From: Thermogemmatispora onikobensis
Lineage (GTDB): Bacteria > Chloroflexota > Ktedonobacteria > Ktedonobacterales > Ktedonobacteraceae
Assembly: GCF_001748285.1 (NCBI RefSeq)
Contig: NZ_BDGT01000009.1
Coordinates: 1 to 64,000 of the forward strand
Direction: 5' to 3'
DNA: 64,000 nt
In this document: in pieces, positions 51,966 to 60,792 of the stretch
How positions within the stretch are numbered: the first letter of the stretch is position 1
Layout: the number at the start of each line of letters is the position of its first letter
Made by a program: the position numbers and the translations under genes
Notes under the pieces: model-generated
Seen by the model: the letters and a program-made list of their open reading frames with translations, nothing else
The model's database searches: none
Told to the model about the DNA's origin: nothing

Positions 51966-52622
51966 CGCATCATCTCCTCTGTCAGTGCTTTACCCGGGGA
52001 ACGCCGGGAATAGGTGAATTTTTTGCCTTCGATCAGCACCATTATAGCAGATGTTCCTGAGAGGAGGAACCAAAAGCCACAGGAGGAACCAGACTGCTCC
52101 TCTCACTTATTCCTACCTTCCTCCTCCTCACCTCACCTTTAACTTTTCTCATGAATGTTCTAGCTACTCATTTTTATGGGAAGAGCTGGGATGCTGGTAA
52201 TTTTTGCTCTCCTCTGAACTTCTTGTGGAGATCTCTCGCGACCTATGGAAACAGCCACTGATCCCCATCATCTTCGGAGGACACTTGTTGCTAGAACTGA
52301 TAGGAGAAACGGTCTCTGATGAGACAGGACAGCTAGCCTTTCTTGCCTTTATCGGTCAGCGCTCGGCGTCTGGTGCTGGCCACCAGGGTCCAGCCTCTTC
52401 CTTGACGCTCTTCGCCTTTGCAACATACAATATGATGTACCGCAACAGCAACCCGGCTCCTGTCTGCTCACTGGCTGGCCATTGATCGGTCATGCTGGCC
52501 AGAGAACAGCGGTGCCCTCTGATCAGTGGCCGCCCATCGGTCACGTACGCCGCGCGCCTGCCTGTCTGCACGGCTCCATAGGCGGCATCAGAGGCTGATC
52601 GTTTGCTTATGGGAGGCTCTCG
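51966..52622. other. 657-bp divergent gap before the cox accessory genes
   Basis: No gene is supported. A 93-codon frame at 52204 on the plus strand has no ribosome binding site or family features. The right half has a TTGACG/TACAAT promoter (52402-52431), two copies of ATCGGTCA, and GGCTGGCC/GGCCAG segments that may pair around 52480-52500. The left part is pyrimidine-rich with no structure I can name. Confidence 0.5.
52402..52431 (+). promoter_or_regulatory. Promoter of the cox accessory operon
   Basis: A -35 TTGACG (52402-52407), 18-bp spacer, -10 TACAAT (52426-52431), with a leader of about 185 nt before the TTG start at 52623. Confidence 0.5.
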
Positions 52623-53546
52623 TTGAACCAGGAACAGCAGTCACTGGCACTTCCCTTCTCGTCAATCGAGGATGTGCAACGGGCAATGTTTGCCCGACGC
52701 TATGTTGCTGATCGCAGTCTGGCCACAGCAGTGTTCCTGGCCCTCAAGCGCCGCAAGCCGCTGCTGCTTGAAGGCGAGCCGGGCGTCGGCAAAACCGAGG
52801 TGGCCAAGGTCCTGGCCGATCTGCTGGAGACGCGCCTGATCCGCCTGCAGTGCTACGAAGGAATCGACATCAGCACGGCGGTCTATGAGTGGAACTATAC
52901 GCGCCAGATGCTCTATATCCGCCTGATGGAGGCCAGCGGGGCCACACGCCAGGAGGAGCTGAAGGAGATCTTCGGCCCCGACTTCTTGATCAAGCGCCCC
53001 CTGCTCCAGGCTATCGATCCCGCCAACGCCAAGGCCCCTGTCCTTCTCATCGACGAGCTAGACCGCAGCGATGAGGAGTTTGAGGCTTACTTGCTTGAGC
53101 TGCTCTCGGATTTCCAGATCACTATTCCTGAGATCGGCACGATCGCGGCCAAAGAGCCGCCAATCGTGGTGATTACGTCGAACCGCACGCGCGAGATTCA
53201 CGATGCGCTGCGGCGACGCTGCCTCTACTATTGGATCGATTATCCAACGCTGGAGAAGGAATATTCCATTGTACTGGCGCGCATGCCGGAGGCACCAGAG
53301 TGGCTGGCAAAGCAGGTCTGCGCCTTCGTGCGCGAACTGCGTGCGCTCGATCTGTTTAAGGCCCCCGGCGTCGCCGAAACGCTGGATTGGATCGCTTCGC
53401 TGCTGGCCCTCAATCAGCTGGAGCTGGTCGAGGGGACAGTGCGCGATACGCTCGGCGCGCTGCTGAAGTATCAGGATGACGTGCTCAAGGTGGGCGGGAG
53501 CAATCTCGGCAAGCTGCTTGAGAAGGCCCGCAACGTAAGCTCGTGA
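52623..53546 (+). CDS. MoxR family AAA ATPase (CoxD-like)
   Basis: A 307-residue AAA+ ATPase of the MoxR group. Walker A is GEPGVGKT (51-58), Walker B is VLLIDELDRSDEE (about 140), and sensor residues lie in ITSNRTREIHDALRRRCLYYWID. MoxR proteins act with von Willebrand factor A proteins to mature metalloenzymes; CoxD with CoxE is needed for the CuSMo cluster of CO dehydrogenase. The start is TTG with GGGAGG upstream. The next gene is a CoxE-type VWA protein and then XdhC proteins, so a molybdenum-hydroxylase maturation role is the best reading. Structural coxMSL genes are not in the window. Confidence 0.88.
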   Translation: MNQEQQSLALPFSSIEDVQRAMFARRYVADRSLATAVFLALKRRKPLLLEGEPGVGKTEVAKVLADLLETRLIRLQCYEGIDISTAVYEWNYTRQMLYIRLMEASGATRQEELKEIFGPDFLIKRPLLQAIDPANAKAPVLLIDELDRSDEEFEAYLLELLSDFQITIPEIGTIAAKEPPIVVITSNRTREIHDALRRRCLYYWIDYPTLEKEYSIVLARMPEAPEWLAKQVCAFVRELRALDLFKAPGVAETLDWIASLLALNQLELVEGTVRDTLGALLKYQDDVLKVGGSNLGKLLEKARNVSS

Positions 53547-53558
53547 CCGCAGGTGCCT

Positions 53559-54989
53559 ATGGATGCCCACAATTTCGAGCGCCTTGACAATCCCTTGTTT
53601 TTCACCAGGGAAAGGACTGACCCTTCTGCTGGCCTGCCCGAACCTGGCCAGGACGGCCTCCGTCCCACAGGGGCAGCTCTGACACCTCCGCTCTCCCCGA
53701 GCGAGCTGGAACGCGGCGAGCGTTTGCTCTACCGCCTGGCTGAGTTCGGCCACCTGCTCTGGGAGTCGGGGATCGAGGTCGGCCCACAGCAGCTGCTCGA
53801 TCTGGCCGAGACGCTCAACGAGATCGATATTACGAATCCAGGCGATTTCTACTATACTCTGAAATGCTCGCTCCTGACCCGACACGAGCAGGAGACGCTC
53901 TTCGATCAGCTGTTCAATTACTACTGGCTGACCCGCGACCGTCAGGATCGCCCGCCTGATCCAGGCCCAACCCGCCGCGACGATCGCCAGATTCGCCTGC
54001 CTCCCTCGGAGCGCAAGCGCCTGGCCGAGCACCTGAACGCCGATAATCAGCAGCGCGAGTTGCGCATGGGTGAGCGTGAGAGCGAGCGTCGACGCCTGCT
54101 GGATGAGCAGGCCGGCGAGCCTGAGGATGAGCAGGCCCCTCCCCAGGGCACAGCCTACAGCGCCCTGGAGCTACTGCGCAAGAAGGATTTCGAGTCTTTC
54201 ACCTGGGAGGAGGTTCAGGAGGCCAAACGCCTGATGGCCGAGATGCGCTGGAACCTGGGCCTGCGCCCAACGCGCCGCAAGCGTCCAGTACGTAAGGGCG
54301 ATTATCCCGATATGCGCCGCATCGTACGACGCAATCTGAAGTACGGGGCAGAACTGCTGGAACTGACCTGGCGTGAGAACAAGGAGAAGCCTCGTCCTTT
54401 GGTGATTATCTGCGATATCAGTGGTTCGATGAGCCTCTACTCACGCCTGCTCCTCCACTTTATCCATACCGTTTCGAACGGGCTGCTGAACGTCGAGGCT
54501 TTCGTCTTCGGCACGCGCCTGACACGCATCACGCGCCAGCTGAAACGGCGCGACGTCGACGACGCGGTACGCGAGGTCTCGCGCACGGTGCAGGACTGGT
54601 CGGGCGGAACGCGCATCGGCGAGGCGCTGCATACGTTTAATCAGCAGTGGGCCAGGCGTGTTTTGGGCCGCGGCGCAGTGGTGCTGATCATTAGCGATGG
54701 CTGGGACCGCGGCGATGCCAGCTTGCTGCGTGCCGAGATGGACCGCCTGCAGCATAGCTGTCATCGCTTGATCTGGCTGAACCCTTTACTTGGTTCGCCC
54801 GACTATCGCCCGCTGACGATCGGCATGAAGACAGCCCTGCCCTATATCGATGACTTCCTGCCAGCTCATAATCTCGATAGCCTGATTCATCTTGGTAAGC
54901 TGCTTGAGCGCATTGATGATCGGCGCCCGACACGTACTCCTGCCACTCGCCGCGAGGCGGTCAAGGCCTGGAATCGCCCCACTCCCTGA
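53559..54989 (+). CDS. VWA domain protein, CoxE family
   Basis: A 476-residue protein. The N-terminal half is helical and charged. The C-terminal 220 residues form a von Willebrand A domain with an intact MIDAS (DISGSMS at about residue 291, a conserved threonine in SGGTRIGEAL, and ISDGWDRGD), preceded by RRNLKYGAELLELTWRE typical of CoxE. It pairs with the MoxR ATPase 12 bp upstream. CoxE helps insert copper or sulfur in CO dehydrogenase maturation. The ATG at 53559 has AGGT upstream; an in-frame GTG two codons earlier is possible. Confidence 0.86.
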   Translation: MDAHNFERLDNPLFFTRERTDPSAGLPEPGQDGLRPTGAALTPPLSPSELERGERLLYRLAEFGHLLWESGIEVGPQQLLDLAETLNEIDITNPGDFYYTLKCSLLTRHEQETLFDQLFNYYWLTRDRQDRPPDPGPTRRDDRQIRLPPSERKRLAEHLNADNQQRELRMGERESERRRLLDEQAGEPEDEQAPPQGTAYSALELLRKKDFESFTWEEVQEAKRLMAEMRWNLGLRPTRRKRPVRKGDYPDMRRIVRRNLKYGAELLELTWRENKEKPRPLVIICDISGSMSLYSRLLLHFIHTVSNGLLNVEAFVFGTRLTRITRQLKRRDVDDAVREVSRTVQDWSGGTRIGEALHTFNQQWARRVLGRGAVVLIISDGWDRGDASLLRAEMDRLQHSCHRLIWLNPLLGSPDYRPLTIGMKTALPYIDDFLPAHNLDSLIHLGKLLERIDDRRPTRTPATRREAVKAWNRPTP

Positions 54990-55094
54990 GCCGGACCCGC
55001 TCCCCTCCAGTCACCTGCTCGCTTGGGGGAGCAGGCGTGGACGATAGGCACTGTAATAGACGCTGTCGATCTTCTTTTTGCGGAGGTGTTCCCT

Positions 55095-55412
55095 ATGCGC
55101 GATATTCTGCCGGATGTTGAGCGCTGGCGGGCGCGCGGCGAGCGCGTGGCCGTGGCAACAGTTGTCTCGGTAGCCGGTTCGGCTCCCCGCCGGCCTGGGG
55201 CCAAGCTGGCCGTCAGCGAGAAGGGGGAAATCAGCGGCTCCGTAAGCGGCGGCTGCGTGGAGCCAGCGGTGATCGAAACCGCCCTGCAGGTCATCAAGGA
55301 TGGCAAGCCCCAGATGCTGGAGTTCGGTATCAGCGAGGAGGAGAACTTCGAACAGATCGGCCTGGCCTGCGGCGGGACGATCCATGTCTTCGTTGAGCGC
55401 CTCGACTGGTAG
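55095..55412 (+). CDS. XdhC/CoxI family protein, N-terminal domain only
   Basis: A 105-residue protein equal to the N-terminal XdhC_CoxI domain: RDILPDVERWRARGERVAVATVV, SVAGSAPRRPGAKLAV, then GSVSGGCVEPAVIE and IGLACGGTIHVFVE. In complete XdhC proteins this domain is joined to a Rossmann domain; here it stands alone. XdhC binds molybdenum cofactor and helps sulfurylate and insert it into xanthine-dehydrogenase-family enzymes. The ATG has GGAGGT upstream. It follows the CoxE-type gene by 105 bp and precedes the second XdhC-type gene by 87 bp. Confidence 0.85.
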   Translation: MRDILPDVERWRARGERVAVATVVSVAGSAPRRPGAKLAVSEKGEISGSVSGGCVEPAVIETALQVIKDGKPQMLEFGISEEENFEQIGLACGGTIHVFVERLDW

Positions 55413-55499
55413 TGGGTAGATGGCAAGCGAGCGGCGATGGGCAGGCAGGCGGAACGAGGCCTTTCTCGCTGGCTACGCTTGCACAGGAGTTGGTCTCTT

Positions 55500-56267
55500 A
55501 TGAGTGGTCTCTATGAGGAATTAAAACAGCAAGTGGCGCAGGAGCGTGGCGTGGCTCTGGCCACGCTGGTGCGCTCCTCTTCCGGCCAGGGGATCGGCGC
55601 GAAGCTCCTGGTGTTCTCCGATAAGAGCTTTCATGGCTCCTTTGGCCTCCCGGAGCTGGAAGCGCGCGTTGTCGAAGACGCCGAGCAGGCCATCTGGATC
55701 GGCGAGCCAGGCACGCGGCTCTATACCCTGGGAGAAGAGACCTTTGAGGTCTTTATCGAGGGCTTTCCTCCTCCCCCACGCCTGATTATTGTCGGCGCTG
55801 GCCATATTGCTATCCCTCTGACAACCTTCGCTCGAACGCTCGGCTACCGCGTGGTGGTGATCGATGCGCGCGCGGCCTTCGCCACACGCGAGCGTTTCCC
55901 TCACGCCGACGAGCTGATCGTGGCCTGGCCAGACGAGGTTTTGGCCAGCATGGATCTCAATCCTTCGACCGCGGTCGCTATCCTGACCCACGATCCCAAG
56001 TTCGACGAGCCATCCCTTAAGGTGGTGCTCTCGCGCCAGGTCGGCTATGTCGGAGCCATCGGCAGCCGCAAGACCAGCCAGGAGCGCAACGAGCGCCTCA
56101 AGCAGCAAGGCTTGACCGACGAGCAGCTGAGTCGCATCCACGCGCCCATCGGCCTGAATATCGGGGCCAAGACCCCCGAGGAGATGGCACTGGCAATTAT
56201 GGCCGAGATTGTCGCAAGCCGCTATGGCAAAGATCGTACTACCATCCTGGACTGGTCCCGCAAATAG
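55500..56267 (+). CDS. XdhC family protein with Rossmann domain
   Basis: A 255-residue protein. A degenerate XdhC_CoxI-like N-terminal segment (GVALATLVRSSSGQGIGAKLLVF) lacks the GSVSGGC motif. A Rossmann XdhC_C domain follows: PPRLIIVGAGHIAIPLT, VVVIDARAAFATRERFP, TAVAILTHDPKFDEPSL and VGYVGAIGSRKTSQERNERL, ending in GLNIGAKTPEEMALAIMAEI. Together with the previous gene it would supply both XdhC domains. The ATG has AGGAG upstream. It is the last gene of the cox-type set. Confidence 0.86.
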   Translation: MSGLYEELKQQVAQERGVALATLVRSSSGQGIGAKLLVFSDKSFHGSFGLPELEARVVEDAEQAIWIGEPGTRLYTLGEETFEVFIEGFPPPPRLIIVGAGHIAIPLTTFARTLGYRVVVIDARAAFATRERFPHADELIVAWPDEVLASMDLNPSTAVAILTHDPKFDEPSLKVVLSRQVGYVGAIGSRKTSQERNERLKQQGLTDEQLSRIHAPIGLNIGAKTPEEMALAIMAEIVASRYGKDRTTILDWSRK

Positions 56268-56407
56268 AAGTTGCAACTTCCCGGCGGTCGCTACGTTTCT
56301 ATCAGAGAAAGGGGGGTTTACCTGCTTCTCTGTAGGTAGGCAGTGCTGGGAGGAAGAAGGTGGCAGTGCTGTAACTACAGAAGCACTAGTCTTGAGAAGG
56401 AAAGAAT

Positions 56408-57667
56408 ATGCCGGACTATCCCTATGATCCTCATGAAGATCTGACAGAGCCAGTACCTCCATCTGCCCCGCCTCCCGCTAGTGGCGGCCAGGGGAAGTTG
56501 ATCATAGGTGGCTTTCATAATGCAGCTGGGAACCAGCCACAGGGCAGGCGCCAGCCACCACCTGGCTACCAGGGCTATCGAGGGGGAGTCTCTACTCCTC
56601 CGCGCCGCCCTGGAGCTGAGCCTTATCCGGGGAGCTACCCGGTAACAGCTACTCCCGCTCTGCGCCCGCGCCGCTCCTTCCTGCGCCGGCGCGGCTGCGC
56701 CATCGGCTGCCTCTCTTTGCTACTGGTGGTGGTGATCCTGGCAGGCTTCTCGATCTATGTGCTCCAGCGCGTCCTGGCTTTTGGCTCGGCCATCTCAACA
56801 CAGGCCCCGCTGAGTACCCAGACAGGCTTTATGAACACTGCAGATCGCGTCAACCTCCTGGTCATGGGCTTCGGCGGAGGTGACCATCCTGGCGCCTACT
56901 TGACCGACTCGATGGTGCTCATGAGCCTCATTCCTTCTACTCAGCATACGACGCTCATCTCGGTTCCTCGCGATCTGTGGGTCCAGGTTCCTTCCGGCTC
57001 CGGCCACTACGGTAAGATTAATAGCGTCTACGAAGTGGCTTCGAATAATAACCAGGACCCCGTGGCAGGCGGCAACGCCGCAGCTCAGAAGATCTCATTG
57101 ATCACCGGCCTCGATGTCAAGTACTGGATGACAATCGACTTCAACGGCTTCCGCGACTTGATCAACGCCATCGGCGGCATCGATGTCTATGTCCCCGATT
57201 CGTTTACTGCCCTCTATCCAAAGAACGATGACCCGAACGTCGATGCAAGCTGGATCAAGGTGCACTTCTCCAAGGGTATGCAGCACATGGACGGCGAGAC
57301 GGCTATCCGCTATGCCCGCGCCCGCGAGTCGCTGGACAATCCCGCCGAGGGGACTGATTTCGCTCGCTCTGCCCGCCAGATGATTATCATTAAAGCGGTG
57401 ATCAGCAAGGTGAAGCAGTGGTCAACCTGGCCCCACCTCTTCGATGCGATGGATGCCTTGAAGCATACCATCTATACGAATATGTCCCTGACCGACCTCG
57501 GCCTCTTCTCGCTGAAGATGGATCTCAATCAGGCTCACCGCATCGGCCTGAGCAATCAGAATGTGCTGGTCGACTCTCAGTCAGCGGACGGGCAGTACAT
57601 TCTGCTGCCGGCAAACAATAACTGGCAGCTCATTATTGACTACATTCGTAAAAATCTCTATAACTAG
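56408..57667 (+). CDS. LytR-CpsA-Psr (LCP) family ligase
   Basis: A 419-residue protein with a proline-rich cytoplasmic tail of about 90 residues (rich in Pro, Gly, Tyr), one membrane helix (LSLLLVVVILAGFSIYVL) and an outside LCP domain. Markers are VNLLVMGFGGG, LTDSMVLMSL, ISVPRDLWVQVP, and MDGETAIRYARARESL with FARSARQMIIIKAV (conserved arginines for phospho-polyprenyl binding). LCP enzymes attach polysaccharides or teichoic-type polymers to the wall. AAGGAAAG precedes the ATG. A strong hairpin follows. Confidence 0.9.
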   Translation: MPDYPYDPHEDLTEPVPPSAPPPASGGQGKLIIGGFHNAAGNQPQGRRQPPPGYQGYRGGVSTPPRRPGAEPYPGSYPVTATPALRPRRSFLRRRGCAIGCLSLLLVVVILAGFSIYVLQRVLAFGSAISTQAPLSTQTGFMNTADRVNLLVMGFGGGDHPGAYLTDSMVLMSLIPSTQHTTLISVPRDLWVQVPSGSGHYGKINSVYEVASNNNQDPVAGGNAAAQKISLITGLDVKYWMTIDFNGFRDLINAIGGIDVYVPDSFTALYPKNDDPNVDASWIKVHFSKGMQHMDGETAIRYARARESLDNPAEGTDFARSARQMIIIKAVISKVKQWSTWPHLFDAMDALKHTIYTNMSLTDLGLFSLKMDLNQAHRIGLSNQNVLVDSQSADGQYILLPANNNWQLIIDYIRKNLYN

Positions 57668-57689
57668 AGAGAGCACTATTCGCTAAGGC

Positions 57690-57740
57690 GGGAGGAGCAG
57701 CTCCGGCTAGCAACTCTAGAGGCTGGGGGCTGCTCCTCCC
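57690..57740 (+). terminator. Terminator-like hairpin after the LCP gene
   Basis: GGGAGGAGCAGC (57690-57701) and GCTGCTCCTCCC (57729-57740) form a 12-bp stem with a 27-nt loop, 23 nt after the LCP stop. It is followed by C-rich, not T-rich, sequence. Confidence 0.5.
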
Positions 57741-57916
57741 CCCCGCCCGTCCCGTTTCCGTTGGCGCTCAGGCAGGCCGAGCCCAACAGGTAGCGCAACA
57801 ATAGCACCAATCAGATGGCGTATCCTCGCTGGCGCCGGCCTTTCTCCTCCGCTGGCCCTGACCAGGACCAGGAGATTGCAGATACAAGGCGTCTCCCTTG
57901 TCAGTTAGCCCGGCAT

Positions 57917-57967
57917 AGCGCGAGAGCGAGCGCGAGCGAGCCAGCCAGCCAGCCGGCTAGCTAGCGC
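57917..57967. repeat. Short tandem-repeat patch upstream of the FHA gene
   Basis: Runs of GCGA (four to five imperfect units), then AGCC (four units), then GCTAG repeats occupy 57917-57967, about 30-80 bp before the ATG of the pseudokinase-FHA gene. Copy-number changes here would alter the leader. The rest of 57668-57994 holds only the LCP hairpin. Confidence 0.5.
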
Positions 57968-57994
57968 AGAGAAGAGCAGAAGGGGCATAAGGTG

Positions 57995-59437
57995 ATGACA
58001 CAGCAGTTTTCTCGCCTGGTCGCTGGCGTCTATCGCATCGGGCAAGTCTTCACCCGTCCAGGTTCCATAGTCACCAGTTGTACAGCTTATAACCGAAACA
58101 CGAACGATGTGGTGGGCTTGCATCTGATTGCCCTGCCGCCGACCTCTGCTTTCGCTTCTCAACAGCTGCAGAGTCTCTTTGCGTTGCTGGAGCGGCGCCG
58201 CCAGGTGCATTCGCCGACAGTGCTGCCTCTGCACACCTGGGGTCTCGATGGGTCATGGCTCTATCTGGTGACCGACCCGCCGCGTGGGGTTAGCCTGCGC
58301 TATCTGATGGACCATGAGCACATCGATCTGCAGCGCGCGCTAGAGATTGTGCGCCAGCTTCTCAAGGGTGTTGAGGTGCTTCAGGCTCACGGCTTTGTGG
58401 GTCTGGATCTCCGTCCTTCTTTCATTACGGTGCAGGTCATTGAGTTCCGCGACTATGTCCAGGTCGACGACCTTGGCCTGCGCCTGCTCGTCCACGCTCT
58501 GGGCCTGGGAGCCAGCCAGCAATCCGACGATATTGGCTTCTTCGATCCCCGCTATCTGGCGCCCGAGGAGCTTCAAGGGCAGCCGCCCGGTCCCTGGAGC
58601 GACGTCTACCATGCCGGCCTGCTGCTCTTCGAGCTGGTGGCCGGTCGCCCCCCGTTCGTCGGGCGCACCATTGCGGAAACTGCCTTTCTGCAGACCAGCG
58701 CGCCGCTCCCAAGTCTGGAGCTGTACCATCACAATACGCCGAATGTGGTGCAGGCCCTGCTAGAGCATGCCCTGGCCAAGCAGCCAACCCAACGCTTTGC
58801 TTCGATCCAGGCTTTCCTGAATGCCCTCAACGGTATCCAGATGCCGCCTCCTCCCGAGCGCGTCCCCGCCTTCGGCGAGATTACCCTGCTGGCAGGGGCC
58901 GAGCAGCCACCCTCTTCCGCTACTCGCGAGATAGCGGCCATAGAAACGGCTGATGATCTCTCCCTGGCCCAGACCCTGCTTCAGACTCCCCAGGGCAAGG
59001 CCAGCCTTCGCAGCGAGGACTCCGAGGAGGGCGTGCTGGCCTATCTCTGCTTTGAAGGAGGCGAGCGTCCTCTGCGCCTGCCGATCAGGGGACGGAACGT
59101 CGTTGTTGGACGAGCTGATCCGCGCCGCCACCTGTATCCCGATCTCGACCTGACGCCTCTCGACTCCCAGATGGTGGTCTCGCGTCAACACGCCCGTATC
59201 CACTTCGAAGAGACGTTCTTTTATATCGAGGACCTGAAAAGCCACAATGGAACCTGGCTGGGTGGGTTGCGGTTGAAGCCGCTTAAGGCCGAGCTGCTAC
59301 AGCACGGCGACCATCTGCGCTTCGGTTCGCTCGAATGCATCTTCCGCGTGCCAGGCCAGCCCGACCCGCCACGGCCCGGCGCCAGATCCGAGCCACCAGC
59401 CAGGCCCCCGCTCAAGCCGAAGCCATCTGGCAGCTAG
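57995..59437 (+). CDS. Degenerate protein kinase fused to an FHA domain
   Basis: A 480-residue protein. Residues about 10-285 have the fold of a Ser/Thr kinase but lack key features. There is no glycine-rich loop, the AxK lysine is missing (VVGLHLIALPP), and the HRDLKPxN loop reads VGLDLRPSFI (Asp kept, His and Asn lost). DFG reads DLG, while YLAPEEL and WSDVYHAGLLLFELVAGRPPF are well preserved. A linker leads to a C-terminal FHA domain (VVVGRADP, VVSRQHARIHF, SHNGTWLGG) with all phosphothreonine-binding residues. It is probably a scaffold or regulator rather than an active kinase. The ATG at 57995 has AAGGGG upstream. murJ lies two genes on. Confidence 0.8.
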   Translation: MTQQFSRLVAGVYRIGQVFTRPGSIVTSCTAYNRNTNDVVGLHLIALPPTSAFASQQLQSLFALLERRRQVHSPTVLPLHTWGLDGSWLYLVTDPPRGVSLRYLMDHEHIDLQRALEIVRQLLKGVEVLQAHGFVGLDLRPSFITVQVIEFRDYVQVDDLGLRLLVHALGLGASQQSDDIGFFDPRYLAPEELQGQPPGPWSDVYHAGLLLFELVAGRPPFVGRTIAETAFLQTSAPLPSLELYHHNTPNVVQALLEHALAKQPTQRFASIQAFLNALNGIQMPPPPERVPAFGEITLLAGAEQPPSSATREIAAIETADDLSLAQTLLQTPQGKASLRSEDSEEGVLAYLCFEGGERPLRLPIRGRNVVVGRADPRRHLYPDLDLTPLDSQMVVSRQHARIHFEETFFYIEDLKSHNGTWLGGLRLKPLKAELLQHGDHLRFGSLECIFRVPGQPDPPRPGARSEPPARPPLKPKPSGS

Positions 59438-59517
59438 AGAGCGGCGCGGGAGCACTCTCTACAGTAGCACTAGCACAAGCCAAGGCCAGCCCCCAGTCCG
59501 TCGGCCCGCCAGGGTGG

Positions 59518-60600
59518 CTATGTTCGAGCAATGGTCAGCAAATCAGCAAGCAATCCCTGAGCCGTCTGGCGGCGACCTGCTCCGGGGCCGATCACGGTCA
59601 CCGAGTCAAGGGTGTCGCATTCAACCGTGAGGGCATTCATGACGCCATCGACGCGCGCCAGAGGATGCTCCAGCGGTAGGGCTACAGGCTCCACCCGTGC
59701 CTCTAGAGGCAAGGTCGGCGTCTGGCCAGAGGTAGAGGCGGCATGGATCTCCGCTTTCTCGCGCAGGCGCAAGGAAGCCAGCAGTTTGATGCGACGCCCC
59801 TGAGCCTGGGCAGCACGGATCTCCTCCGGCGTCACTCCAGCGATACCGCGACGCTGCACTTGCTCGGCCCGTAGCGGTAGCCCAAAGACCAGGGCGGCCA
59901 GGATCAAGGTCTTGGCCAGGGCGTCATAGCCTTCCACATCCGCGCTGGGATCAGCCTCCGCGTAGCCGAGGCGCTGAGCTTCAGCCAGGGCCTCCGCGTA
60001 GTCCCTCCCCTGGCTCATCGCCGTCAGGATATAGTTGGTTGTGCCATTGAGAATACCCGCGAGCGCGCGAATGCGAGCGCCAGCCAGTCCCTCGCGGAGC
60101 GTGCTCAGCACCGGTGTACCAGCCATGACTGTAGCCTCCATACGCAACTGGACCCCTTTGCGTGCCGCTAAAGCCAGAAGCTCGTGAGCGGCCAGAGCCA
60201 CCGGCCCCTTATTGGCTGTAATCACATGCATGCCCTGCTCCAGTGCCTGCCGGATATGGCTTAAGCCCGGCTCTCCATCGCGCAGATTCGTTCCCGTTAC
60301 CTCGACCAGCACATCGGCCCCAGTGGCCGCCAACCCCTCACGCACCGTTGGCCAGCGCTTCACCTCTGTCGCCGCATAGGCCGTCAACGGCTGACCACTG
60401 CTCGCGACCCTGAGCAACTCCGCCTCATCCAGGCCCTCAGCCCGGGCCAAAAAACCTGAGCGAGCCGTCGCCACCGCCACCAGACGAGCATCCAGGCCAT
60501 AGGCGGCTCGCAGCCAGTCCCGCTTCTCCTGCAACAACTCAGCCAGCCCCTGGCCAACCGTGCCGAAACCAATGAGGGCAAGGCGCAGTTCCTTTACCAT
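59518..60600 (-). CDS. hom: Homoserine dehydrogenase
   Basis: A 360-residue enzyme reducing aspartate semialdehyde to homoserine for Thr and Met synthesis. The N-terminal Rossmann domain has GFGTVGQGLAELL, the catalytic domain has VITANKGPVA, MAGTPVL, ILNGTTNYIL, GYAEADPSADVEGYDALAK with its conserved Asp and Lys. There is no C-terminal ACT domain, so the classic threonine-feedback domain is missing. The ATG has AAGGTG upstream; an in-frame GTG three codons earlier is possible. A (CTTT)4 repeat lies 20 bp upstream. Confidence 0.9.
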   Translation of the reverse strand: MVKELRLALIGFGTVGQGLAELLQEKRDWLRAAYGLDARLVAVATARSGFLARAEGLDEAELLRVASSGQPLTAYAATEVKRWPTVREGLAATGADVLVEVTGTNLRDGEPGLSHIRQALEQGMHVITANKGPVALAAHELLALAARKGVQLRMEATVMAGTPVLSTLREGLAGARIRALAGILNGTTNYILTAMSQGRDYAEALAEAQRLGYAEADPSADVEGYDALAKTLILAALVFGLPLRAEQVQRRGIAGVTPEEIRAAQAQGRRIKLLASLRLREKAEIHAASTSGQTPTLPLEARVEPVALPLEHPLARVDGVMNALTVECDTLDSVTVIGPGAGRRQTAQGLLADLLTIART

Positions 60601-60620
60601 TGCAGTCACACCTTGTCAAT

Positions 60621-60638
60621 CTTTCTTTCTTTCTTTCT
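60621..60638. repeat. Tetranucleotide repeat in the hom leader
   Basis: Four and a half CTTT units (GAAA on the gene strand), about 20-40 bp upstream of the hom ATG and just before its AAGGTG binding site. Slippage could alter leader length, but the tract is short. Confidence 0.6.
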
Positions 60639-60792
60639 TGCCTGCTTGTTTGCTTAGCTGAACTGAGTCCCCCGGCCTCCGCCCGCCCCCTGCGCAATGC
60701 GACCGCGAAGAAGGGAGATCAGCCTGCAGCTGGGACGAAGGGCATAGAGGCGCCAGGCGGGACCCAGAGGAAGACCACCACTGGCTGACCAA

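Noticed and set aside
52204-52485. A 93-codon plus-strand frame in the gap before the cox accessory genes
   Set aside because: No ribosome binding site or family features; it contains the predicted promoter.
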